Positions 12,392 through 22,861 of a DNA stretch of 64,000 bases are shown one piece after another; within the stretch, counting starts at the first letter, position 1, and each line of letters starts with the position of its first letter. The DNA comes from Trichoplax sp. H2 (lineage: Eukaryota; Placozoa; Uniplacotomia; Trichoplacea), in contig NOWV01000221.1 in NCBI GenBank assembly GCA_003344405.1, forward strand, positions 1 through 64,000, written 5' to 3'. Under the pieces are notes generated by a model. That model saw only the letters and a program-made list of their open reading frames with translations, was not told the origin of the DNA and did not search any database. Made by a program: the position numbers and the translations under genes.

Positions 12392-13757
12392 TTCGAAAAG
12401 CTAGATAAGATGTTCATTAATAGCGAAAGAATTCCGTAAGCCAATTTACAGTTCAAAAATAGTAGCAATCAGAGAAAAATGCCATTGCCACAAAAGAAGT
12501 ATATCGCGGTGCACCTGCCAGCTAGGAATATTATTAATTCATGACGATCGCTAAAACAAATCATAATTAATGCATAACCCAGTAATACAGATAGAAATTC
12601 TTTTCATTTACGCATTGAAACCTTTGAAAAATAAATTAAATGTTGACAATAGATGCTTTAGATTACGATAGAATTTAAATAATATTAAAATCTCAAGAAT
12701 AAGTAGATTGAAACTATAAGCTACAAATTTCGACATATTTGTGAAACTAATTTGCTAGTTTTCTGGTATTTATAGCCTAAAATTTTCTTTTTCATTCTTT
12801 GCGTAAGCAGTAATTTTATAGTAAGATAGATTTCCGCGCGTCTTAAATTTAAAATATTATATCTCGGTTTCAAAAATTTCATCGCATAATTTTATAAAGT
12901 ATCAGCTTTTTTAGACTTATTTATTACCAAATAAATCTTCTATAAATAATTGATTGAATAAGCATTTAGTTTCATTTATTAGTCTGTAGGTGAGAACGAC
13001 TAGACGGTATCAAATTAGATGAATTCTTAAGAGAATTGCAATCATTGTCCATGCAATTACTGTTTAAAGTAGGTAGGTAGCAAATGAAGAACTATTTACA
13101 TTAAATTGCCATACGTAATTTTACCTCAGATAGTACGATAAATTGAAGTGTGCATTATACGATATAAAAGCATATAGGTACGTATATAAATGTATTGATA
13201 TTAATAATCTTTACTTTAGATGTTCACAGTTCTTTGGATTTCGAGCAAACTTGTGACAATACGTAAGTTTTATTCATCTATATAAAGAAACGATAGAGAA
13301 CTACACAAAATTTACCTATGAATTCCTGCTATTTCCTACGACTAACCATCTATCCTGTAAAATATAACGGACAAGAAATGTTAGTGGATAAAACTATTAA
13401 TTTGGGAAATGAATATTTACATCAATTATTACAAACTAGGAATAATTACCAGTAACGCAATAAATTAAGATAATTAATATTTCATTCCGCCTAATTAAAA
13501 ATTCGGCTTTAACTTAATCTATCTTTTAAATAGCCAAAATTTATAGGCTCATATGATACAATTCACTTATCAAGTGGCTCATCAATCCGCCGTAGGAATG
13601 AAGATTAACTCTGTTAATGTATTCTGTTAATATAAACCATTGTAAAGCTACGCTCCTAGCAAACGAATGAATACGGTACTATTTGCATATTATTCTATAA
13701 CAAAATTTAGTGGTTGCAATTAATGCTATTCTAGGCCTAGTTTGTTAATTTGAATGT

Positions 13758-13800
13758 TGCTTGGTAAAATTTTTTTAAAAGGAAATTGCTTTACCAAGCA
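13758..13800. repeat. Inverted repeat, 11-base arms
   Basis: TGCTTGGTAAA at 13758-13768 and its reverse complement TTTACCAAGCA at 13790-13800 enclose a 21-base AT-rich loop. No gene is adjacent. It may be a remnant of a small foldback element. Confidence 0.6.
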
Positions 13801-14322
13801 TTTCCATCAATATGAATATTTGACACTAGCAAATGCTGATATAACCTTTCGCTACGTTGGCTGGTAGAAAAGGAATTTTAAATTACCAGCAGCTACTTTT
13901 ATAACATAACGAGCATGGGTGTGCAGATAGCAATAGGATGAAGCTAAAAAGCGGCTATAAGATCTAATACAAAAACGTGTATAGTTAGATGTAACCGTTT
14001 AAATGATTCAATTTGCTTTGCCGAAGCAAGTTTTGGTAAGCTGTTTCAGTCAACAGAACGTTAAGGTTTGCTGTTTAGAGTACAATTGATTTTAATCGTT
14101 AGAACTATTTTTGTAGTCTATAATATACATAACATATAGTTAGATATAATCTTGTGGATGCTCTCTGCAATGAAGATTTTAAACAAGATTGATTGAACCG
14201 TCGTATTTCGGGATTTCAATATTGTTCCCGTTAGGGCTTTCTCGACCAGAAATAGATATTGTTTTGCTTTCAAATAAGATACTACCTTGCTGAAGGCAAG
14301 AAATAGTAAGTAGACCTGAATC

Positions 14323-15012
14323 ATCAGATAGAGAATATGTAAGGCTAACAATAATTTAGATACGTTTAGTATACAAAAACTTCAAGTTGCACAACGGTTT
14401 CTATTCCCAACTAAGAATATTGCTTGTTAACTTATTGTTATGATGGGAATCCTTGTCAAATACGGTAAATATCCTTTAACGCTGGTGTCACAAAACAGCT
14501 TTGCAACAAGATAACGCAATATACGATCAATAAGTCAATTCCTTGAACCACGTATCAAGGAACGATATCTGCACTATCACAAACACTTTTGCTCTACTAG
14601 CAGACTACACAAAGACTTAAACGCCTCGTATTTTACGTTAAACAATAAGTTAGACAATTCTTCTTTATTTCACGATATACTGCATTTATATACTATTTCT
14701 CAATAGTTCATGAGTCATAGTTAATACAATTAACATTAGAATCATTTACTGAATTAGATATTAATTTTAGCTACTGCTCCCTTAATGCAGACAGCAGTAT
14801 TTACGAACATAGACATATAATGACTAATNNNNNNNNNNNNNNNNNNNNATCAGATAGAGAATATGTAAGGCTAACAATAATTTAGATACGTTTAGTATAC
14901 AAAAACTTCAAGTTGCACAACGATTTCTATTCCCAACTAAGAATATCGCTTGTTAATTTATTGTTATGATGGGAATCCTTGTCAAATACGGTAAATATCC
15001 TTTAACGCTGGT
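14323..15012. repeat. Direct duplication flanking the 14.8-kb gap (14323-14486 and 14849-15012)
   Basis: Two nearly identical 164-base copies. The second begins immediately after the N run. The sequences diverge completely after the shared part, so one reading is two alleles that differ by an insertion of at least 342 bases (14487-14828). Confidence 0.85.
14829..14848. other. Scaffold gap (20 N)
   Basis: Run of 20 N in intergenic DNA, followed directly by a second copy of sequence from 14323-14486. Confidence 0.98.
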
Positions 15013-16622
15013 CATTCCACTTTATCCCTTGGCGAGGTTATGACCACAACGAAGCATACTTATATAGGGTACTTTAGCATCTGCTAATACAGCTTATAAT
15101 TAACATGCTAGATATTGGTATAGACAATGAACCGGTCATAAATGACAAAAAAGAACATGCTGATTGATTACTGTTTACAATATATCCTATTACATTTAGT
15201 CACAAAGTATAGAATCCCATTCTCTGTCATGTAAAGGTTCATATTTTAAGGTGTTTTGTAGGGAAAAGATTTGATCATGCTAGCCAAGAGTTTAAAAATA
15301 TTGCACAGTAAGCCTGTTATTCGGTTTATACTCGACATTTACCTGCAGTATGACTCTATTTATTGACGATGTCCTGATAGTCAGGATGCTACAGTAAGCC
15401 ACTAACTAGTCTCTTTTGGATAAAACTGAACTCAAATTTTATTGAAAACCAGTTAATATCAAGTGAAAGTACATAAACATTAAAATCATTTCTTATCAGT
15501 ATATAGATAGTATTACCAAACTATACAGTTATTTTAATGATTCAGTAAATAAAATAGATATGATAAAATCCTTCTAATAAGATATCCAAGAAACTAGTTT
15601 AGGGCTACTATGTAAAAGTTACTCCGTGGCAGCACTTTAATTTACATTTATAACCCTACACTAGTTTAATTAATTCAAGATTACCATGTGATACGCTGTT
15701 GCAGATGAATACCTAGATAAAGTGTCTCAAAAATAGCTTTTATGATGCACTAATAAACTATATCACACTAGGGGACATTTATTCTCGCGATTAGGAAATT
15801 GCGTGTCTATTAGCAAATACTACATACGTATAGTAGTTAGGTAATGAATATTGCCTGACCTTACTAGCAAAGTAATAAAGTTAAAAACCTCTAATTAATA
15901 CAATTTATGACGACAATTGGATCCTTAGATGGTCATAAGACGTTGACATTTATAAATTTGTTTATTTGAATAAGATTATATCTGAAGAACTTGCAACATT
16001 TCTGCATATTTTCTCTGTCTGTAGCTCCGCCTATTCCTTCCTTCCAATCCTATTTGTATAAGGTTTATTGCGCTACCACAGAGTTTTTAACGAGTCCTAT
16101 GCAGTATATGATCGCCGATACTGAACGCTATCATGGAACATAAATTTAATTTAGCCACAGCTGCATTTCTAGATAAGTTAATAAATAAATTTAAAATCAA
16201 TGGTTCCGTATGAGATTAACAGTTAACACAAAGGGATCTTAGCTAGCTACGAACTTTCAAAATTGAAATCCTAGAAAATTTCTTTAATTTCTTATCCAAA
16301 ATTCATAGAATTTTATGCCTCACTAATCACCTGGTGTTTCTATCAATATTTTTACTTTTATTTATTATTTTTAAATCACCAGCGAATTTTAATTATATTG
16401 ATTACTCATAGATTTGTATTAAAGTTTATAATAGACGGAGGGAAAAAGCTTGACCATCAAGTAAGAAATTAACGCTTAAAACACCTTGATTTGCGTAGTA
16501 AAAGGACGATGGTGTCTACTTGATCTCACCTTCTATCCTTCTATATGGAAAGGTTCCTAACTACTGTATGTGCCAATAGCATTATAGTTTACCAATGTGA
16601 TTAGAAATGTGTAATTCGGTAT

Positions 16623-16688
16623 ATCTTGCGATATAATTTTTAAGCAAATATTTTATAAAAAGCTCCAGTGACGCTGATATCGCAAGAT
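16623..16688. repeat. Inverted repeat, 12-base arms
   Basis: ATCTTGCGATAT at 16623-16634 and ATATCGCAAGAT at 16677-16688 are perfect reverse complements separated by 42 bases, about 0.5 kb upstream of the tropomyosin-like gene. No role can be assigned. Confidence 0.6.
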
Positions 16689-17202
16689 GATCACACCTAA
16701 AGACTTAGGATTTAATCGTCTAAAATATTTGATATCGCCAGCACATTTGCATAATTTTATGATATTGACGATAGCAATCTATTCAATATTGCAGCATGCG
16801 ATGACGCCCTAGGATCAAAGTCAACAAGTTATCACTAGTACTTGCATTCAGAAAAGCAAATAGGCCACAGTAAAAATACCCTAACTATTACTGAGTCCAC
16901 TCTCATTGCAGACATCAATTTGGGCGTTGTACAGTATTAGGGTTTGAATTAAATTGGGTAAGAAATTCGTAGATATAATTCTAAATTCTTTAAAATACGA
17001 ATCGCTATCTACATCAGACCATACTGGTTACTGCGAACATTTTTCGATTTTTTTCTCCTTTAGCTCATATAAAATTGTTTAGTTTTCACTTAATTTTATC
17101 CGTACGTAGTTAATATATTTAACGTGGCTTCAAATTAGCTTTCAACTTTCATAACGAAGTTTGATCACGTTTGAATTTTAATTTTATAGAAAAAAAAACA
17201 TA

Positions 17203-17994
17203 ATGGACAACGGCTATTCACACAGAATTACTGATTTACGGAAACAACTGAGCACACTAACTGAACAATTAGATAGCTCGGAAAAAATGCCAGCATCGAA
17301 ATGCAAACAGCTAACACTCAGCTTAAAAGAAGTTATTAGTTTGGCTAAGGAATTACAGGATGATATCAATGAAGATTCAAGGAAAGCGGAAGATATCAGT
17401 AAGGGCTTGGAATTCGATATGACAAGCTGTGAAAAACGATTAAAACATTTAAGAGCTGAATTAGATAAAGCTAACACCGGAATCGAGCAGAAGGAAGAAC
17501 TTGTTCAGCAAAAGTTAGCTACATTGGAAGGTACCAGAACTAGAGCAGAGGAAATGCACCAAGGATTAGAGGGGATTGATGAAGAAGAAAATAAACTTCG
17601 CGATCAGTGTCGGAGTGAAAAGCAAAATTTAGATCGAGCTGAAATTGCCGTAGAAGGGCTTAATCGCAGTTTGCAAGCGTTACAATTTCGCATGGACCGA
17701 ATTAAATCCAGACGAATGACGGCTGAAGAGAAATTGGGTCGTTATGGTGATGATACCGATGGAGCAAAGTTATCCAAACGGGCACCTAACGATAATGATT
17801 CCGAATCTCAGCAAGGAAATTTCGAAGAAGCTGAAACATCTATGAATGAACTAATTGATAAATTAGCAAAAATAATGAGACGTTGGGAAGAATTGGAACG
17901 AAGAAAGAAATTCTTGCAACTTCAAATTGATAGGGTACAAGAAATAACGGATAATATTAAAACTAAAGTTTCCGATATTGATGCCCAATTGTAA
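17203..17994 (+). CDS. Tropomyosin-like coiled-coil protein, intronless
   Basis: A single open frame of 263 codons from ATG 17203 (context ACATAATGG) to TAA 17992-17994. Composition is that of a long alpha-helical coiled coil: rich in E, K, L, R, Q and D, no tryptophan-rich or globular segment, and continuous heptads over about residues 5-185 (ITDLRKQLSTLTEQL, CEKRLKHLRAELDKA). A polar linker at about 186-215 (GDDTDGA...NDNDSES) breaks the coil, which resumes over 216-263. Length and style resemble tropomyosin or related actin-binding coiled coils, but I do not see the diagnostic tropomyosin C-terminal signature, so the family is tentative. An AG preceded by a T-rich stretch ends at 17189, so an intron in the 5' untranslated region is possible. 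The lack of coding introns contrasts with every neighbour. Confidence 0.85.
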   Translation: MDNGYSHRITDLRKQLSTLTEQLDSSEKMPASKCKQLTLSLKEVISLAKELQDDINEDSRKAEDISKGLEFDMTSCEKRLKHLRAELDKANTGIEQKEELVQQKLATLEGTRTRAEEMHQGLEGIDEEENKLRDQCRSEKQNLDRAEIAVEGLNRSLQALQFRMDRIKSRRMTAEEKLGRYGDDTDGAKLSKRAPNDNDSESQQGNFEEAETSMNELIDKLAKIMRRWEELERRKKFLQLQIDRVQEITDNIKTKVSDIDAQL

Positions 17995-19769
17995 AACACT
18001 ACCATGAAGTTCTTGCTATAGTCAGTTATTGTTTTACAAAACTTCTTACGATTAATTGATATTCGTCAAGCATAAATTATCTCGAGATTAATGAAATCTT
18101 TGAATCAAGACTGATAAAATACGCAATATCTTTGTAGCATGTTTAACGATAATTTCGTAGCGTAGTTATTGGTATTAGTTTTTTACTGCTCATTTCTAAC
18201 TTCGCTATTTTTATTTGTACTTCAAAAATTTATTCGTGGGATTTTTGACTGATATTGAAATTTATAAGCTCGAGCTTTAATTCTTTAATTCATACGTTTT
18301 GATACTTTTGCAGTCACAGTAGAATCCGATATTTCTGTAATCTACTGTTATAACCGAGCATATTCAAAGCTCATGATTTGTTAATCAAATGTGATTAGAT
18401 AGAAGTAGAATTTAGCTTTATAAATGCTTCAAGAAATTAAACCAATTACCTCGCAAAGCTAAAAAAAGTCCTTTATTTTCAAGCAATATCGTAATGAATG
18501 CATTAGTACTGACCACTTACACTAATATTGATACGATCTGCAAAGCTAAGTGCAGCACTAGTCGCTGGATTATTAAATCTTATCGTTTAGGGGTCGAAAC
18601 TTGCAATAAAATTTCTTTCAAAAATATAAAAGTCAATTTGATTATTGTAAATAATTTAGTGATAAAAGGTAATTGGATACCAGGCAAATAGTAGATTACC
18701 AGTGCATTTTGCAGGCCTGCATCTTTTTTTAAGCACAGCAGTGTAATAGTGTTATCTTAAGGTTGTGTATTTCTTATAGCTTCCTTCGAAGCGGTATCGT
18801 AAGCCAAACTTCAACCTAAGATATCCCCGTCACTTTCTGATTACATTAATAATTTACTTTTATTTGCATTGAAGTATTAGTGAAGACGAACAAAAATTGC
18901 GGATGATTTGAGAGTAATGGTAGACAATTTAATTATTATTGAAAATGCATATACCAACTGTAGAGCCTTGACTTCATTGCTTCGTAAAGTATGAAGTGAG
19001 GAAGTAGTATTTTACAGATCTATTGTGAGGTAAAGATCTTACTGTAAAATTATAGTTTATTCCTTTTTGCACTTACATTTTGAAATTATTCCAATTTTGT
19101 AATAAGACATTTTTAAGCAAATTACAATTTGGGTCTTAAAATGAGATTGAATGAATAGCTATCCAAGCCTATTTTAATGTCTGGTTATAAAGGCTACAGA
19201 GGTGAAGAAGAGCTTCAATCAAAGATACTTAGCTTTAGGCCGAAGTTGGAGATTACCTGGAAAATGTTTAAGCGATACCAACTTGTTCATCTATTTTTAT
19301 TATCATAAGTAGTTAAAGTAGGTAAATTAATCGATGTAAATATAACTTGCTACAGGAGACGTTCTCTATTAGTGTTAAAGAAATTCGCGACACCGTTTTG
19401 CATAAGGCTTCTCTTATAAAAAAGTATTATTTGGATTACAAGAGGTATTGTTCAAGCCACAAATAATTTTCAGTAAGGAATTTACAACCAAAAACTGAAC
19501 TTCAATATCAGTCAAACAGGTTTTAAAGATGAAAGTTAAATTATTGGAAACATGATTCTCTCTTGCGTACAAGGACATTAAATAAAGGCAGTAAATATAT
19601 AAGATTTGAACAATAGTTGGGCCATTGGCCTATTTCTGGTTTATCCATAACTTTAGAATGACTTTATCATATCTCTATATAGAATCTATAGGTAGCACAG
19701 ATCGAAAGAAGAGTACCTAGTACTCTTTTTACGCTATTCATATCCTATTGAGGTGTATGCTTTAGTAAG

Positions 19770-19783
19770 TACCGCATGCGGTA
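19770..19783. repeat. Perfect palindrome at the left edge of the duplicated block
   Basis: TACCGCATGCGGTA is its own reverse complement and marks where similarity between the two 0.9-kb copies begins. Related words (TTACCGTATA, TTACCGCATA) recur inside the block near its other end, as expected for terminal parts of a foldback or MITE-like element, but I see no clear target-site duplication. Confidence 0.5.
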
Positions 19784-20688
19784 TCTTAATGTAGAAATTT
19801 CAAAATTGTGGTCACTCGTATATCTAGTACGAATAAGTGAATCAAAAATGCTGTCTCATCACTTAGCAGGCTTAGTTATTTGAGGTTTAAGTGCAATTAA
19901 ACTTCAAATATGGAACGCTTGAATAATTATATTGTGGAATCAAACACAATGTCGTTAGATGAGCATAAACGAATTCATACTAAGCAAAATGATGATAAGC
20001 AAGAATGCATGTGCTAGAATATGCAAAATCTCAACATCACAAGCGGTCATGATTCAATTCATATTGTATTTAAGAATATAGTACTCATATAGTGTCTATC
20101 AGATTATGCAAATTAGATCTTTAAAGTATTCACACCTAAAATAGTGTTACGTTTGTAATACTGAATATAACATTATAAGTCCTGTGTTTTAACGAGATCA
20201 CACGGACCCAAGTTCAGAATGTACTAGATATTTGTTTTCGTTGCAAAGGGTAATACCAACTGTATGTTATCTGTTTGATGAGTATAAATGCGTTTGAATT
20301 GTAAAATAAAAGGGGATTTTTGTTGCAGGTCGTTTGCGAGCGTATTATTGTGGCGCAGTAGCTAGTTTATTGCTGAGATCTACGTCCATTTTTGGATTGT
20401 TACGTTGCAGAATAACAAATAGTAACTTAAGTCAGTTACCGTATACGCTGACCAAACAGTGACTTGAAAATGAATACTATGATATTATGTTGTCATGATG
20501 TAAGATACAGTATGATCAAATTAGATATGATCAAACTAGACTGAACCGTGCTGGTCTAAATCAGATGAAATCCTTGACATACCCTATGCAATAAAGTATT
20601 TTACCCCTGGATTAGTAATTTAACTCAGTTACCGCATATATATGTCGTTTACCGTATAGATAATCGGTCATTTTGCAAACGATTATAT
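19773..20688. repeat. Duplicated block, copy 1 (copy 2 at 21476-22389)
   Basis: About 915 bases occur twice in direct orientation, with scattered point differences and a few short indels. Copy 1 begins inside a perfect 14-base palindrome, TACCGCATGCGGTA (19770-19783); in copy 2 the left arm of the palindrome is lost. No long open frame is present. It is either an allelic contig placed in series or a non-coding repeat element. Confidence 0.85.
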
Positions 20689-20986
20689 CATTGTTATAGA
20701 TCTTCTTTGTAACAAGAAACCGGGTCTTAAACACTATCTTCACTAGTACTTGTGTTCCCAATTAACTTAGGGACCTATCGTAGTTGAACTAACTCTCAGC
20801 TACACAAAAAGCTACTATTGAGTAATAGGTTTAACTACTTTACTTTATTTTCGTTAACCTTAGTCGTAAAATGTACTAAAGAAAAACGTAAGAATATTCT
20901 TAGCAATAATAGTCAAAAGATCCTGCAAATGACTAACTGGAACTGAGAAGCTAAGCTAGTGCTCCGCTTTTTATAGTCTCGCCGAT

Positions 20987-21129
20987 GGTACACTTGTGAA
21001 TATTCTTGAAATAGTGGCTTACACCGTACAGTATACATATCATAGTATAACAACTAGAGCCTCAAGGCCCTGCAAAGTAATTGATCTTACACTTATGGTC
21101 TGAACCGGATGCAGTGCTTGACATATACA
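20987..21129. repeat. Direct duplication, copy 1 (copy 2 at 22862-23004)
   Basis: 143 bases that end exactly at the 21,130 gap reappear immediately after the 22,842 gap, apparently without differences. This implies the two contig ends overlap and that the true path joins 21129 to 23005. Confidence 0.9.
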
Positions 21130-21149
21130 NNNNNNNNNNNNNNNNNNNN
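21130..21149. other. Scaffold gap (20 N)
   Basis: Run of 20 N, left boundary of a contig (21150-22841) whose contents largely duplicate its neighbours. Confidence 0.98.
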
Positions 21150-21475
21150 GAGTGAGAATTCATGCTTTGCAAGTTACATTAATTAGTATAATACCATTAC
21201 TAAATATACATGTCGATATCCTCAGACTTAGATAGCTACAAGCTATCAGGTGTTAAGACGCTTAACCTTCGTCCATATACAGCTCAATTTTTAGAGATTA
21301 ACACAACTTATAAACCTACAGTAAATTAACTGCTAACAACTTCTATTTTTATCTCATTTCTATCATCCTATTATCAGCTACAAGCGCATTAAAACATAGC
21401 ACATAACCTTATCTTATCTATTCATAAGCATTCATTAATTTACAGTTACTTAATTAGTAACGGCGTACCGTGACA

Positions 21476-22389
21476 CGCATGCGGTATCTTAATGTAGAAA
21501 TTTCAAAATTGTGGCCACTCGTACATCTAGTACGAATAAGTTAATCAAAAACGCTGTCTCATCACTTAGCAGGCTTAGTTATCTGAGGTTTAAATGCAAT
21601 TAAACTTCAAATATGGAACGCTTGAATAATTATGTTGTAGAATCAAACACAATGTCGTTAGATGTGAATAAACGAATTCATACTAAGCAAAATGATGATA
21701 AGCAAGAATGCATGTGCTAGAATATGCAAAATCTCAAAATCACAAGCGGCCATGATTCAATTCATGTTGTATTTAAGAATATAGTACTCATATAGTGTCT
21801 ATCAGATTATGCAAATTAGATCTTCAAAGTATTCATACCTAAAATAGTGTTACGTTTGTAATACTGAATATAACATTATAATTCCTGTGTTTTAACGAGA
21901 TCACACGGACCCAAGTTCAGAATGTACCAGATATTTGTTATCGTTGCAAAGGGTAAGATCAACTGTATGTTATCTGTTTGATGAGTATAAATGCGTTTGG
22001 ATTGTAAAATAAAAGGGGATTTTTGTTGCAGGTCGTTTGCGAGCGTATTATTGTGGCGCAGTAGCTAGTTTATTGCTGAGATCTACGTCCATTTTTGGAT
22101 TGTTACGTTGTAGAATAACAAATAGTAACTTAAGTCAGTTACCGTATACACTGACCAAAAAGTGACTTGAAAATGAATACTATGATATTATGTTGTCATG
22201 ATGCAAGATATAGTATGATCAAATTAGATATGATCAAACTAGACCGAACCGTGCTGGTCTAAATCAGATGAAGTCCATGACATACTATGCAATAAAGTAT
22301 TTTACCCCTGGATTAGTAATTTAACTCAGTTACCGCATATATATGTCGTTTACCGTATAGATAATCGATCATTTTGCAAACGATTATAT
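21476..22389. repeat. Duplicated block, copy 2
   Basis: Second copy of 19773-20688, lying in the contig between two gaps. It differs from copy 1 by point changes and small indels and then runs directly into the right arm of a perfect inverted repeat that is absent from copy 1. Confidence 0.85.
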
Positions 22390-22416
22390 TATCTATACGG
22401 TAAACGACATATATAT
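22337..22416. repeat. Perfect 29-base inverted repeat (hairpin)
   Basis: The arm at 22337-22365, containing GTCGTTTACCGTATAGATAAT, is exactly reverse-complementary to 22388-22416, with a 22-base spacer. Copy 1 of the block has only the left arm (about 20638-20666). The perfect arms and the presence/absence difference suggest a recent foldback event, inserted element end or assembly artefact. Confidence 0.85.
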
Positions 22417-22480
22417 TGATCAAAACTTTACTTGTCATGATCCAAAATACAATAGTACGATCAAGATTTTTTAACCGTAC

Positions 22481-22841
22481 TGGTCTGAACCGGATGCAGT
22501 GCTTGACATATACAATCTAAGCAGTTAATAACATTGAATTTATAGCATATAAGGTAATATAGTTTAAACTTTCTCATTAACATCGAATAAAAGACAAAAA
22601 TTGGAGCTTGTACTCAGAAGACTAGCCATAAAATAACTTTACCCTGTGCACGATAACCATTCAATTGCACTGAGCTAATACTACCGTACTATTATATGTA
22701 TTGCAAAGTAAAGATGCAACGGTTCCAATTGCTAGCTAAAAATGGCGATGAGCACCTTATAGTGGATCTATAAACACTATCTCATCCCTTAGTGATCGTC
22801 CTATAGTCATTACTTTGGCGATAGACCATAAATTGACAAGA
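22481..22841. repeat. Direct duplication, copy 1 (copy 2 at 22971-23331)
   Basis: 361 bases preceding the second gap recur at 22971-23331 with only a few substitutions. Together with the other overlap this shows that the contig 21150-22841 is an alternative version of its surroundings. Confidence 0.88.
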
Positions 22842-22861
22842 NNNNNNNNNNNNNNNNNNNN
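22842..22861. other. Scaffold gap (20 N)
   Basis: Run of 20 N, right boundary of the 21150-22841 contig. Confidence 0.98.

Larger units (their letters stand above)
12392..17202. other. Intergenic, no gene recognised
   Basis: Spacer between the start of the minus-strand glycoprotein gene and the start of the plus-strand tropomyosin-like gene, so it should contain promoters of both. No exon chain could be built. It holds a 20-N gap with duplicated flanks and two short inverted repeats (13758-13800 and 16623-16688). The open frame at 14118-14351 (minus) overlaps the duplicated flank and has no recognisable protein features. Confidence 0.5.

Noticed and set aside
17214-17477. Minus-strand open frame of 87 codons
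   Set aside because: Antisense shadow of the tropomyosin-like coding region.
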